A DNA stretch of 24,928 nucleotides from Anaerolineales bacterium (GTDB taxonomy: Bacteria > Chloroflexota > Anaerolineae > Anaerolineales > UBA4823), in contig JAFGBV010000029.1 in assembly GCA_016932955.1 (NCBI GenBank), positions 1 to 24,928 of the forward strand. Direction: 5' to 3'. The translations under genes were made by a program, and so were the position numbers. Each line of letters begins with the position of its first letter. Position 1 is the stretch's first letter. The notes beneath the pieces are model-generated. The model saw only the letters and a program-made list of their open reading frames with translations. It searched no databases and had not been told where the DNA came from. Positions 1 through 7,235 of this stretch are shown in pieces.

Positions 1-180
1 GAGCACTTGCCTTACCTGGTAGGCTTTTGCCATGCCTTTATCATTTTGAATATTCACACGCGGATCACCTTGCCAGGGAGTTTTGTAAATCCGGTGGCTG
101 CTGCTGCTTTGCCTGGCCTCGCCAAAATAATGATCACACACTTTGCATAGATCACCGAATACAATATTCAGCCTGTTACA
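1..180 (-). CDS. HicA-like toxin, partial (runs off left edge)
   Basis: A minus-strand frame is open from about position 216 to the left edge. From about 168 it encodes a recognisable segment starting NIVFGDLCKVCDHYFGEARQ, then SSSHRIYKTPWQGDPRVNIQ, then NDKGMAKAYQVRQVL at the edge. The SSH..Y core followed by KTPW.GDPRVNIQ and a K.YQV.Q(V/L)L helix resembles HicA-family mRNA interferase toxins, whose conserved histidine lies in a G-S-H motif. No ATG, GTG or TTG with a ribosome binding site lies upstream of the homologous part. The only GTG, at 139-141, would remove the first conserved helix. The frame starts where the ATPase gene ends (stop 176-178), so the toxin start may be damaged or non-canonical. 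A HicB-type antitoxin would be expected beyond the left edge. The family call comes from memory of motifs; whether the gene is intact cannot be judged here. Confidence 0.55.
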
Positions 181-1312
181 CCAGGAAGCCCTCGAAATTC
201 TGCTGGTTGACCGTGGTCAATTCTGAATCCGGGTAGGCTTCCAGGAACTCGCTGCGGGTGGTGCGGCGCATCTCCGCGCCTTGCCACTTGAACTCGTAAC
301 CATACAACCTGCCGCCGTGCTCCTCAATGCAATCGATTTCCTTCTGATCGTACGTGCGCCAGAAATAGGCATTGACTGCGCGTCCGGAGCGTTGGTTGGC
401 CTTGCGGCGTTCGATCCACAGGTAATTCTCCCACAACTGTCCCACGTCGTTGCGCAGGGCCAGGGGATTGAAATTCTGGATCAGGCTGTTGCGCACACCG
501 TTATCGTAGAAATAATAGCGAGCGTTCTTGGTCACCTCTTTGCGCAGGTTGCGCGAAAAGCCACCCACCCGGAAGATCACAAACACCTTCTCCAGCAGGT
601 CCAGGTAGCGCTCCACCGTCTGGCGGTTCAGCGCCAGGCTGGTGGCCAACTCTGCCAGCGACACCTCCTGGCCGATCTGGAAAGCCAGCAGGCGCAGCAG
701 ATCGACGATCTTTTCCGCCCGGCGCACACCCTCCAGATCGAGAATATCGCGGTAGAGATAGGAACCGACCAGTTCGCCCAGCAGCCGCTCACGCAGCACC
801 GGGTTTTCGGTGGTGACGATGGTCGGGTAGCCGCCCCACACCATCCAGCGCTCTAACTGCGCCCGCGCCTCCAGCGCCCCCAGTGTTTGCTGCAATTCGG
901 CATAACTGACCGGATACAGGTTGTAGGTCAGCTGCCGCCCGGTGAGCGGCGCGCTGATCTTGTTGGCCAGATCGAACGAGGCCGACCCAGTCGCCAGGAT
1001 AGCAGCCTGCGGGAAACTGTCCACCAGGATCTTCAGGTTCAGCCCGATCTCCGGCACGCGCTGGGCCTCATCGATCACCAGCAGCTCGGCGTCGCCCAGT
1101 ACCTCGCCCAGGCGCGGTCGGCTCTGGCTGGCCAGGGCTTCGCGGTAGATCAGTTCATCCGCGTTGACAAACTTGCTACGCAAAGGCACCGAGGCTAACA
1201 ATTCGTGCGCCAGGGTGGTTTTGCCCACCTGGCGCGGCCCATACAGCACCAACACCTTGCCGGGCAGGATGGAATCTCGGATTTGAGAGAGTAAAGAGCG
1301 CTGTATTTTCAT
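176..1312 (-). CDS. AAA ATPase with DUF4143-type C-terminal domain
   Basis: The 378-residue protein has an N-terminal AAA (AAA_14) ATPase: Walker A GPRQVGKTT at 25-33, Walker B LLVIDEAQ at 77-84 and a sensor-like ATGSASFDL at 107-115. A winged-helix segment follows (about 200-260, with SLALNRQTVERYLDLLEKVFVI). The C-terminus is a DUF4143-type domain with EIDCIEEHGGRLYGYEFKW, which has a D-(x)n-E-x-K spacing like a PD-(D/E)XK nuclease fold. The length is normal for this widespread family. Its members occur as isolated genes in variable regions and their cellular role is not established. The ATG at 1310-1312 has no Shine-Dalgarno, but a TATAAT lies six bases upstream. Its neighbours are a HicA-like toxin frame downstream and a decayed aminotransferase upstream, which supports an accessory island. 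Confidence 0.85.
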   Translation of the reverse strand: MKIQRSLLSQIRDSILPGKVLVLYGPRQVGKTTLAHELLASVPLRSKFVNADELIYREALASQSRPRLGEVLGDAELLVIDEAQRVPEIGLNLKILVDSFPQAAILATGSASFDLANKISAPLTGRQLTYNLYPVSYAELQQTLGALEARAQLERWMVWGGYPTIVTTENPVLRERLLGELVGSYLYRDILDLEGVRRAEKIVDLLRLLAFQIGQEVSLAELATSLALNRQTVERYLDLLEKVFVIFRVGGFSRNLRKEVTKNARYYFYDNGVRNSLIQNFNPLALRNDVGQLWENYLWIERRKANQRSGRAVNAYFWRTYDQKEIDCIEEHGGRLYGYEFKWQGAEMRRTTRSEFLEAYPDSELTTVNQQNFEGFLV

Positions 1313-1318
1313 AAATAC

Positions 1319-1324
1319 ATTATA
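1319..1324 (-). promoter_or_regulatory. -10 box, probable leaderless ATPase promoter
   Basis: A perfect TATAAT reads on the minus strand, ending six bases before the ATPase ATG. Transcription would start at or within a few bases of the ATG, and no purine-rich ribosome binding site is present. The -35 region (about 1342-1347) is AT-rich but unlike TTGACA. Confidence 0.5.
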
Positions 1325-1351
1325 TCATAACATCTGTATTTATTATTTTTT

Positions 1352-1684
1352 TCATTTCACCACCCCCCTCAGCGCCTCCCTCAACCGCCCCACCTCCTCC
1401 AGCGTATTGGATTGCACGGGACCGATGCGCACCATGCCGCCGGATTCCTCCAATCCCCACTGCTCGGTGACGCGGATGGCGTAGTCGTTGCCGTCCCACA
1501 GGTTGATGTTCTGCGCCGCCATCACCCACGGCGTGATATTTGCATCGTGATCCAGCCGTGTCACCACGATCTCATCGCCCGGATTCCAGGTGCGCGCCAG
1601 CGAGCGGCTGATGTTGAACGTCAGCGAGGTCATGTTCGGCCCGAATACGATCTCTTGCGGTCCTTTCGCGCACAAGAAATCCGC
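1352..1684 (-). pseudogene. Class V aminotransferase (cysteine desulfurase-like) remnant
   Basis: About 110 residues are left of a protein family that is normally about 400 long. The first half (ADFLCAKGPQEIVFGPNMTS, then LARTWNPGDEIVVTRLDHDAN) matches the region near the PLP-binding fold of cysteine desulfurase-like class V aminotransferases. From about position 1510 it changes in frame to the extreme C-terminus (NLWDGNDYAIRVTEQWGLEE, then SGGMVRIGPVQSNTLEEV.RL). The N-terminus and the whole middle, including the PLP lysine, are absent. The conserved HYNT near the end reads QSNT here. The only start is a TTG at 1673-1675 without a good ribosome binding site. The remnant begins six bases after the ABC exporter stop codon. 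The family call is from recognised motifs; the deletion point is an estimate. Confidence 0.75.
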
Positions 1685-1689
1685 TTATA

Positions 1690-3483
1690 TTACACCTCGC
1701 TCTCGACTCGCTGTTGCACCGTGTACAGGCGCTGGTATAGCCCTTCCTGGCGCAATAGCTCATCGTGCGTACCCATCTCTTTGATCCGCTTCCCTTCCAG
1801 CACCACGATCGTGTTGGCATTGCGAATCGTCGAGAGCCGGTGAGCGATCACGATCGTTGTCCGTCCCACCATCAGGCGCTCCAATGCCTGCTGGATCAGC
1901 AGCTCCGTCTCCGTATCCACTGACGAGGTAGCCTCATCCAGGATCAGGATCGGGGCATCTTTCAGCACTGCCCGCGCAATCGAGATGCGCTGCTTCTGTC
2001 CGCCAGAGAGCTTCACCCCCCGTTCCCCGATCATCGTATTGTAGCCATCTGGCAGCGACAGGATGAATTCGTGGGCGTTGGCAACCTGCGCTGCGTGGAT
2101 CATCTCATCCTCATTGGCGTCTGGTCGCCCGAACAGGATGTTCTCCCGCACCGTGCCATAGAACAGGTACACATCCTGCAGCACAATGCTGATCTGCTTC
2201 CGCAGCTCCTCCAATTTCAGCGCCCGGATGTCAACCCCATCCAGCGTGATCGACCCGCTGCACACCTCGTAAAAGCGCGGGATCAGGCTCACCAGGGTCG
2301 ATTTCCCCACCCCGGTCGGCCCCACCAGCGCCACTGCTTGCTGGGACGGGATCGTCAGGTTGATCTGCTCCAGCACCGCCTCGCCCTGGCTGTACTGAAA
2401 ACTGACATCATGAAAAGCAACCTCGCCGCGCGCGGGTCGTGGCAGAAGGGGAGCGCTTTTCACATCTTGAACTTCTGGCTCTTCCTCCAGCAGCTCAGAA
2501 ATGCGGTCTGCCCCTGCCAGCGCCCCTTGCACGTTTTCCCACGCCCCGCTCAGGTTGCGGATTGGCTGGTACAGGATTTCCAGGTATAGGAAGAAGGCAA
2601 CCAGGTCGCTCACCGGCAGCCCCCCCTGGAATGCCAGCCGCCCACCAAAGAAGATCACCACCAACTGCCCCAGCGACGAAGTGAACTCAATGAACGGCGA
2701 AAAGGTCGCCATCAGGCGCAGCGCCCGCAGCAGTGCATTGCGGTAATTGTCGATCCGCACCCCCACTCGATCCAGCTCTGCCTCTTCGCGCGTGAAAGCC
2801 TTGATCTCGCGGATTCCGGCAATGTTCTCGTTCAGCAGCGCATTCAGATCCCCCAGCTCCTTCTGCCGGAAGCGAAAGGCCGGGCGCACCACCTTGGCGT
2901 ACACTTTCAGTGCCACGATCACCAGCGGTACCGGCGCCAGGCTCAGCAGCAGGAGCTGCCAGTTGATCGCTGCCAGCACCGCGATCACCCCACCCAGCGT
3001 TAGCACGTTCACGAACACATCTGGGATGGCATGCGCGATCAGCATCTCGAACAGATCCGAGTCATTGACCAGTTGTGACATCAACTGCCCGGTTTGCTTA
3101 TCCTCGTAAAAGCGCAGCGAGAGGCGCTGCAGGTGCTCGTACAGGTGTCGGCGCAGGTTTGCCACCACCCCCCACCCGGCAATGTGTGCCATGTAGCTGC
3201 GCAGGAACTGCAAGATGCCTCTCACGATGAATACCCCCAACGCTGCCAGCGTCAGGGTGGTGATCAAACCTAGCGAATTGCCCGTACCAGGGGCTGCGGT
3301 CACGATCTCGATCAGCGTTTTGATGATCCACGGCAGTACCAGTTGCGCCCCTACCAGCAACAACATGCTCACTACCGTCACCGCCAGCGGCCAGGTGTAC
3401 CGCCGCGCGTAGCGCAAGATCAATTGGTGTGGTTTCAAGAAAGCCTCCTCACTGTTTTGGTTAGTATACTGCATCCTCGTCAT
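1690..3483 (-). CDS. ABC exporter, fused membrane and ATPase domains
   Basis: This 597-residue half-transporter (MsbA/LmrA-like) probably works as a homodimer in the cytoplasmic membrane. An exporter transmembrane domain with six helices spans about 30-315. The nucleotide-binding domain follows, with Walker A GPTGVGKST at 388-396, Q-loop near 436, signature LSGGQ at 492-496, Walker B ILILDE at 512-517, D-loop SSVD and the H-loop histidine at 548. All catalytic residues are present and the length is normal. The substrate (lipid, peptide or drug) cannot be told from sequence. Start: ATG at 3483, with a second ATG three codons later; neither has a strong ribosome binding site. The gene diverges from trxA, and the aminotransferase remnant lies directly downstream. 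Confidence 0.93.
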   Translation of the reverse strand: MTRMQYTNQNSEEAFLKPHQLILRYARRYTWPLAVTVVSMLLLVGAQLVLPWIIKTLIEIVTAAPGTGNSLGLITTLTLAALGVFIVRGILQFLRSYMAHIAGWGVVANLRRHLYEHLQRLSLRFYEDKQTGQLMSQLVNDSDLFEMLIAHAIPDVFVNVLTLGGVIAVLAAINWQLLLLSLAPVPLVIVALKVYAKVVRPAFRFRQKELGDLNALLNENIAGIREIKAFTREEAELDRVGVRIDNYRNALLRALRLMATFSPFIEFTSSLGQLVVIFFGGRLAFQGGLPVSDLVAFFLYLEILYQPIRNLSGAWENVQGALAGADRISELLEEEPEVQDVKSAPLLPRPARGEVAFHDVSFQYSQGEAVLEQINLTIPSQQAVALVGPTGVGKSTLVSLIPRFYEVCSGSITLDGVDIRALKLEELRKQISIVLQDVYLFYGTVRENILFGRPDANEDEMIHAAQVANAHEFILSLPDGYNTMIGERGVKLSGGQKQRISIARAVLKDAPILILDEATSSVDTETELLIQQALERLMVGRTTIVIAHRLSTIRNANTIVVLEGKRIKEMGTHDELLRQEGLYQRLYTVQQRVESEV

Positions 3484-3781
3484 CCTATTTCCGTGAGTTT
3501 GTCAACATTCTCCATAACCCATCCCGACTTTATGCTTTCGCATGGATTTTGCGGAAAACCCCAAGTTCTCTTTCAAGTCCCCCGCCCCGGCGCCGGGGAT
3601 CGAGGGGGTGGGGCATTGTGTGACTCCAGGAGTTTCTGACTTTAAGTAACTCCTGCCCGCCCCCCCACCGCCAGATGGTTTATAATGGGGTTTTCTGGCA
3701 ATTGCCCGAGTGAGGCGGATCTGACCTGCCAACTGTCAGGGTAATTCCCTATGCGCCTATAATAGCCTGCAGGAGGAGATC
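3484..3781. other. Divergent intergenic region with GC-rich hairpins
   Basis: The 298 bases between the ABC exporter and trxA hold no convincing gene. They contain a 14-bp perfect palindrome (CCCCGGCGCCGGGG, 3585-3598) flanked by C-rich and G-rich runs, and an 8-bp inverted repeat (CAGGAGTT at 3627-3634, AACTCCTG at 3648-3655). Two plus-strand TATAAT hexamers occur, at 3681-3686 and 3758-3763. The second is placed correctly for trxA. Confidence 0.7.
3733..3763 (+). promoter_or_regulatory. Probable trxA promoter
   Basis: A perfect TATAAT (-10) at 3758-3763 lies 18 bases upstream of the trxA start. A weak CTGTCA at 3733-3738 could serve as -35 with a 19-base spacer. The -10 box is convincing and the -35 is not. 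Confidence 0.5.
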
Positions 3782-4105
3782 ATGGCAGATATTTACGATC
3801 TGAGCGAAGGTGATTTCGAAAGAGAGGTGTTGCAGTCCACTTTGCCAGTGATGGTCGATTTCACGGCGGTGTGGTGCGGCCCGTGCAAAATGCTCGACCC
3901 CGTGGTCAAGCAGTTAGCCCAGGAGTGGGCGGGCAGGGTGAGGGTGGCCAAACTGGATGTGGACAATAACAGCAACCTGGCTATGCAATACGGCGTGATG
4001 GGCGTGCCCACGCTCATGCTCTTTGTGCGCGGTCAGCCCGTACAGCGCATTACCGGTTACATGCCTAAGAACAAGATCCTCGACAGGTTTGGCGAGCATA
4101 TCTGA
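3782..4105 (+). CDS. trxA: Thioredoxin
   Basis: A 107-residue cytoplasmic thioredoxin that reduces protein disulfides using electrons from thioredoxin reductase. The active site WCGPCK is at 31-36 (redox cysteines 32 and 35) and the cis-proline is P76 in GVPT. Length and fold order match the family, and there is no signal peptide. The start is set by AGGAGG at 3771-3776, five bases before the ATG. It appears to be a single-gene unit with a TATAAT promoter upstream and a hairpin after the stop. It shares a strand with the metal-uptake operon, but a terminator separates them, so functional linkage is not implied. Confidence 0.95.
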   Translation: MADIYDLSEGDFEREVLQSTLPVMVDFTAVWCGPCKMLDPVVKQLAQEWAGRVRVAKLDVDNNSNLAMQYGVMGVPTLMLFVRGQPVQRITGYMPKNKILDRFGEHI

Positions 4106-4128
4106 GATTCAAAACCTGCTCCTGATCA

Positions 4129-4154
4129 CGAGCGAGTGCGCCAGCGCTCGCTCG
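4129..4154 (+). terminator. Hairpin after trxA
   Basis: An 8-bp GC-rich stem (CGAGCGAG pairing with CTCGCTCG) encloses a ten-base loop and is followed by TTACATTT. The T-run is weak, so this is a probable rather than certain intrinsic terminator. Confidence 0.55.
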
Positions 4155-4214
4155 TTACATTTCCCTGCAACGTTAACCAATTATTTACACGCACTCGCCG
4201 CAAGATGGGGTACA

Positions 4215-4232
4215 ATTGCAAATATTTGCAAT
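4215..4232. promoter_or_regulatory. 18-bp perfect palindrome, candidate Fur-family operator
   Basis: ATTGCAAATATTTGCAAT reads identically on both strands and ends 14 bases before the start of the Fur-family gene that leads the cbiMQO operon. It overlaps a possible -10 (TACAAT at 4211-4216). Fur-family dimers bind AT-rich palindromes of about this size at promoters. Placement over a promoter fits an autoregulated operator, but binding is inferred. Confidence 0.65.
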
Positions 4233-4246
4233 AACGAAAGGTCGCA

Positions 4247-4690
4247 ATGCCTCACTGCCAGTCACTCATTGATGCCCTGCGCTTGCAAGGGTATCGCATC
4301 ACGCCGCAACGGGAGATGATTATCGCCGTCATTGCGCGCAGTCACCGCCATTTGAGCGCCGAGGAAGTTTTCACCCAGGTACACAGGCAAAGCATCGCCA
4401 TCAACCTCGCCACCGTCTATCGCACCCTCGATCTCCTGGTGGCGCGAGGGCTTGCCACACGCCTGCACCTCGGCGAAGGCCAGGTGGTCTATGCCACTTG
4501 CCAGCATGGCCCGCACATCCACCTGGTCTGCCGGAAATGCGGCGCTTTGATTCAAGGAGATCAGCAGTTACTTGCCACGGTTGGTGAGCAACTGTTGGCC
4601 TTATATGGTTTTATGGCCGACCTGGAACATATTTCCATCTCTGGTGTCTGTTCAGACTGCCAGGCTAAACAAAACTCAATGGAGGAATGA
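4247..4690 (+). CDS. Fur-family metal-responsive repressor
   Basis: A 147-residue member of the Fur/Zur/Nur superfamily. The N-terminal winged helix includes [10 protein letters not shown] (16-25) and the recognition segment [12 protein letters not shown] (53-64). The C-terminal dimerisation and metal domain has HGPHIH (87-92) and two CxxC pairs (C95/C98 and C135/C138) that would hold the structural zinc. The start is supported by AAAGG at 4237-4241. It is the first gene of an operon with cbiM, cbiQ and cbiO: its stop overlaps the cbiM ribosome binding region, six bases from the cbiM ATG. That context suggests sensing of nickel, cobalt or zinc and repression of the importer through the palindrome just upstream. 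Which metal it senses cannot be read from the sequence. Confidence 0.88.
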   Translation: MPHCQSLIDALRLQGYRITPQREMIIAVIARSHRHLSAEEVFTQVHRQSIAINLATVYRTLDLLVARGLATRLHLGEGQVVYATCQHGPHIHLVCRKCGALIQGDQQLLATVGEQLLALYGFMADLEHISISGVCSDCQAKQNSMEE

Positions 4691-4691
4691 T

Positions 4692-5645
4692 ATGCTACTT
4701 TCACCTGCTCTCATGCACATCCCAGATGGCTTCCTATCCGTCCTGGTATCCATCGTTCTCTGGCTTGCCAGCATCGTCGCCATCGGTTACGCGCTGAAAC
4801 GTGTAGGCGCCGACCTGGGCGAGAGGCAAATCCCCATCATGGGCGTGCTGGCCGCGGCGATCTTCGCCGGTCAGATGCTCAACTTCACCGTTGCCGGGGG
4901 CACCTCCGGGCACCTGATGGGCGCGGCCATTGCTACCATCCTGCTGGGGCCCTGGGCAGCGATCCTGGTGATGACCTGCGTGGTTGCCATCCAGGCGCTG
5001 ATTTTCCAGGATGGCGGATTACTGGTGCTGGGTGCCAACATCTTCAACATGGGTGTGGTCGGCGTTGCCGTTTCATATACCGTGTATCGCACCATCCAGA
5101 AATTAACCGGCGGGCAAAAATGGGGCCTCTTCGTCGGCGGCTTTGTCGCTGCCTGGCTGTCAATAGAGATCGCCGCGCTGGGCGTCGCCTTGCAGCTTGC
5201 CCTCTCCGGCACCTCCCCCGCCAACCTGGCTATCCCCGCCATGGCAGGGATTCACGCCCTGATCGGCATCGGCGAGGGGCTGATCACCGTCGGGGCTATT
5301 GCTTTCCTGTATGCCACGCGGCGCGACCTGCTCGAAGCAGGGCAGGGGCAAGCCAAAACAGGCGCGCTGGTATGGGTCGCTGGGCTGTTGATCGCCCTGG
5401 CGCTGGCAATCGCCTCCCCGCTGGCCTCATCCCATCCCGATGGCCTGGAATGGGTCGCCGAGCAGAAAGGCTTCCTGGATACCGCACAAGGACCGCTGTA
5501 CAACATCATTCCCGATTACGTGCTCCCCGGCGTTTCGAATGAGGCGTTAGCCACCATCCTGGCGGGTTTCATTGGCGTGCTGATCGTGTTTGGCGTCGCG
5601 CTGGGGCTGGCTTACGCCCGGCGCCAGCGCCCCACGGCAAGCTGA
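4692..5645 (+). CDS. cbiM: CbiM-type Co/Ni importer S component fused to PDGLE domain
   Basis: The 317-residue membrane protein is the substrate-binding component of a group I ECF transporter for cobalt or nickel. Residues about 8-210 form the CbiM domain, with MHIPDGF at 8-14 and SGHLMG at 72-77. In this family the histidine after the N-terminal Met and one in the SGHLMG region bind the metal. A second part (about 225-317) carries [12 protein letters not shown] (PDGLE at 249-253) and a final membrane helix, corresponding to the PDGLE/CbiN-like component that is often a separate protein. GGAGG at 4681-4685 points to the ATG at 4692, which puts seven residues in front of MHIPDGF. These would need removal if the family's N-terminal metal site is used; an ATG at 4713 starts exactly at MHIPDGF but lacks a ribosome binding site. 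Confidence 0.92.
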   Translation: MLLSPALMHIPDGFLSVLVSIVLWLASIVAIGYALKRVGADLGERQIPIMGVLAAAIFAGQMLNFTVAGGTSGHLMGAAIATILLGPWAAILVMTCVVAIQALIFQDGGLLVLGANIFNMGVVGVAVSYTVYRTIQKLTGGQKWGLFVGGFVAAWLSIEIAALGVALQLALSGTSPANLAIPAMAGIHALIGIGEGLITVGAIAFLYATRRDLLEAGQGQAKTGALVWVAGLLIALALAIASPLASSHPDGLEWVAEQKGFLDTAQGPLYNIIPDYVLPGVSNEALATILAGFIGVLIVFGVALGLAYARRQRPTAS

Positions 5646-5670
5646 GCGCCACGCAGGGGTTTTCGCGCCG

Positions 5671-6465
5671 ATGCACATTCATTTTCTGGATCCTTACCGC
5701 CCGCGTCGCAGCCTCATTCACGCCCTGGATGCGCGCATCAAGTTCGTCCTGGCGGTAGCCTTCATCCTCACCAATGCCCTCGTCCCTCCTGGCGCATGGC
5801 CGGCTTATCTCTTGTTGCTGGCCTTGATGGTAGCCGTTGAGCTGCTCTCCGAGCTGGGCGTGGGCTATGTGCTCAAGCGCTCGGCGCTGGCTGCGCCATT
5901 CGTTCTGGCAGCCTTCCCCCTGCTCGTCACTGTGCCCGGAGAAACGCTGTGGGAATTGCCCCTTGGCGGGCTGGCGGTCTCTGCTGCCGGGCTGGAGCGC
6001 TTTGCCAGCATTGCGCTCAAGTCGTGGATCTCTGTGCAAGCAGCCATCGTGCTCGCTGCCAGCACGCCCTTCCCCGATCTGCTGGTCGCCATGCGCGCCG
6101 TGGGCATCCCGCGCCTGCTGGTGGCGATCTTTGGGCTGATGTGGCGCTACCTCTTCGTCCTGGTCGATGAGGTGCTCCGCCTGATGCGCGCTCGCCTCGC
6201 CCGTAGCGGTCATAGCGGGCTCCCCGGGGCAAAAAGCGGCGGCAGCCTTGCCTGGCGCGCCCGTGTCACCGGCGGCATGGCTGGCAACCTCTTCCTGCGC
6301 GCCTTTGACCGCTCCGACCGCATCTATATGGCTATGCTCGCCCGCGGTTATGATGGCGAGGTGCGCAGCATGCCCCTCCCCGCTCTGCGCCCCACCCAAT
6401 GGATCATCCTCATCTCCTGCCTGGCGCTGTTTGTGTTTCTATTGGCGCTGGCATACCTCCTCTAA
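5671..6465 (+). CDS. cbiQ: ECF transporter T component CbiQ
   Basis: The 264-residue integral membrane protein couples ATP hydrolysis by CbiO to metal transport by CbiM. It has several hydrophobic helices (about 23-37, 44-60, 70-88, 112-130 and a terminal one at 244-264). It also has the two conserved coupling-helix motifs of this family, around AMRAVGIPRL (140-149) and AMLARGYDGE (221-230, containing the A-R-G signature). ATG 5671 was chosen because the protein then starts at MHIHFLDPY, as family members do. The ribosome binding site is poor (CAGGGG, 11 bases upstream), so translation may depend on coupling to cbiM, which stops 25 bases before. Confidence 0.9.
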   Translation: MHIHFLDPYRPRRSLIHALDARIKFVLAVAFILTNALVPPGAWPAYLLLLALMVAVELLSELGVGYVLKRSALAAPFVLAAFPLLVTVPGETLWELPLGGLAVSAAGLERFASIALKSWISVQAAIVLAASTPFPDLLVAMRAVGIPRLLVAIFGLMWRYLFVLVDEVLRLMRARLARSGHSGLPGAKSGGSLAWRARVTGGMAGNLFLRAFDRSDRIYMAMLARGYDGEVRSMPLPALRPTQWIILISCLALFVFLLALAYLL

Positions 6466-6476
6466 GGTTGGCAATC

Positions 6477-7193
6477 ATGCACCACTCGATCACCGTCACC
6501 GATCTATCCTTTTCCTACCCCGATAGTCACCCCGCGTTGAACAAAGTTTCGCTGCACATCGAGCCTTGCGAGAAAGTAGCCCTGGTCGGGCCCAACGGGG
6601 CTGGAAAATCCACCCTCATCCTCCACCTCAACGGCATCCTCAGCGGAAAGGCTGGGGCTGTCGAGGTGTGCAGCCTCCCGGTGAGCAAGGAAAACCTCGG
6701 CCGGGTGCGCGGCATGGTGGGGATGGTCTTCCAGTCCCCAGATGACCAGCTCTTCTCGCCCACGGTGTATGATGATGTCGCCTTTGGCCCCTTATACCAG
6801 GGCTTGCCGCCAGAAGAGGTGCGCCAGCGTGTGGCAGAAGCCCTGGCGGCAGTCGGCATGCAAGATTACGCCGGGCGTGTCTCCCACCACCTCAGCGTGG
6901 GCGAAAAGAAGCGCATCGCCATCGCCACGGTGCTCTCCATGCGCCCGGAGGTGCTGGTGCTGGATGAGCCCACCGCAGGGCTGGACCCGCGGGCGCGCCG
7001 CTCGCTGATTAACCTGCTCGATGAGCTACCCATCACCATGCTCGTCTCCACCCACGATATGCTCATGGTGCACGAACTCTTCCCCCGCATGGTCATCATG
7101 GATGAAGGGCGGGTTGTTGCCGATGGGCCAACGGAGACGCTGATGAACGACCAGGCCCTGCTCGAAGCCCACGGGCTGGAAAAGCCTGTATGA
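6477..7193 (+). CDS. cbiO: ECF transporter ATPase CbiO
   Basis: The 238-residue cytoplasmic ATPase powers cobalt/nickel uptake with CbiM and CbiQ. Visible motifs are Walker A GPNGAGKST (38-46), Q-loop FQSPDDQLFSPTVYDD (85-100, typical of ECF ATPases), signature LSVGE (139-143), Walker B VLVLDEP (159-165) and H-loop histidine 193. The start is ATG 6477, 11 bases after the cbiQ stop, with TAAGG at 6463-6467 overlapping that stop. Only one ATPase gene is present, so it probably acts as a homodimer. It is the last gene of the operon and a strong hairpin follows. Confidence 0.93.
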   Translation: MHHSITVTDLSFSYPDSHPALNKVSLHIEPCEKVALVGPNGAGKSTLILHLNGILSGKAGAVEVCSLPVSKENLGRVRGMVGMVFQSPDDQLFSPTVYDDVAFGPLYQGLPPEEVRQRVAEALAAVGMQDYAGRVSHHLSVGEKKRIAIATVLSMRPEVLVLDEPTAGLDPRARRSLINLLDELPITMLVSTHDMLMVHELFPRMVIMDEGRVVADGPTETLMNDQALLEAHGLEKPV

Positions 7194-7198
7194 ATCAA

Positions 7199-7231
7199 AA
7201 GAGCCAGTCACCGCTCAGGTGGCTGGCTCTT
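7199..7231. terminator. Bidirectional terminator between cbiO and protease
   Basis: Arms 7199-7212 and 7218-7231 pair over 14 bp (one G-T pair) around the loop GCTCA. The hairpin lies six bases after the cbiO stop and five bases beyond the stop codon of the opposing protease gene. On the minus strand it is followed by TTTTGATT, on the plus strand by AAATTTAA. Termination should therefore be stronger for the protease transcript. Confidence 0.8.
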
Positions 7232-7235
7232 AAAT

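Noticed and set aside
27..236. 69-residue plus-strand ORF at the left edge
   Set aside because: Its sequence is Cys-rich without family features, and the opposite strand encodes the HicA-like segment and the ATPase C-terminus.
3502..3732. 76-residue minus-strand ORF between the ABC exporter and trxA
   Set aside because: It is low-complexity translation of GC hairpins and overlaps the region with promoter elements; no ribosome binding site or homology is visible.
4106..4246. Cobalamin or NiCo riboswitch before the metal-uptake operon
   Set aside because: The space is only 141 bases, contains the trxA hairpin and the palindrome, and shows no B12-box or NiCo-like conserved core.
5569..6399. 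276-residue antisense ORF opposite cbiQ
   Set aside because: Composition (many H, Q, G, E) is typical of a shadow frame in GC-rich coding DNA, and cbiQ on the other strand is certain.
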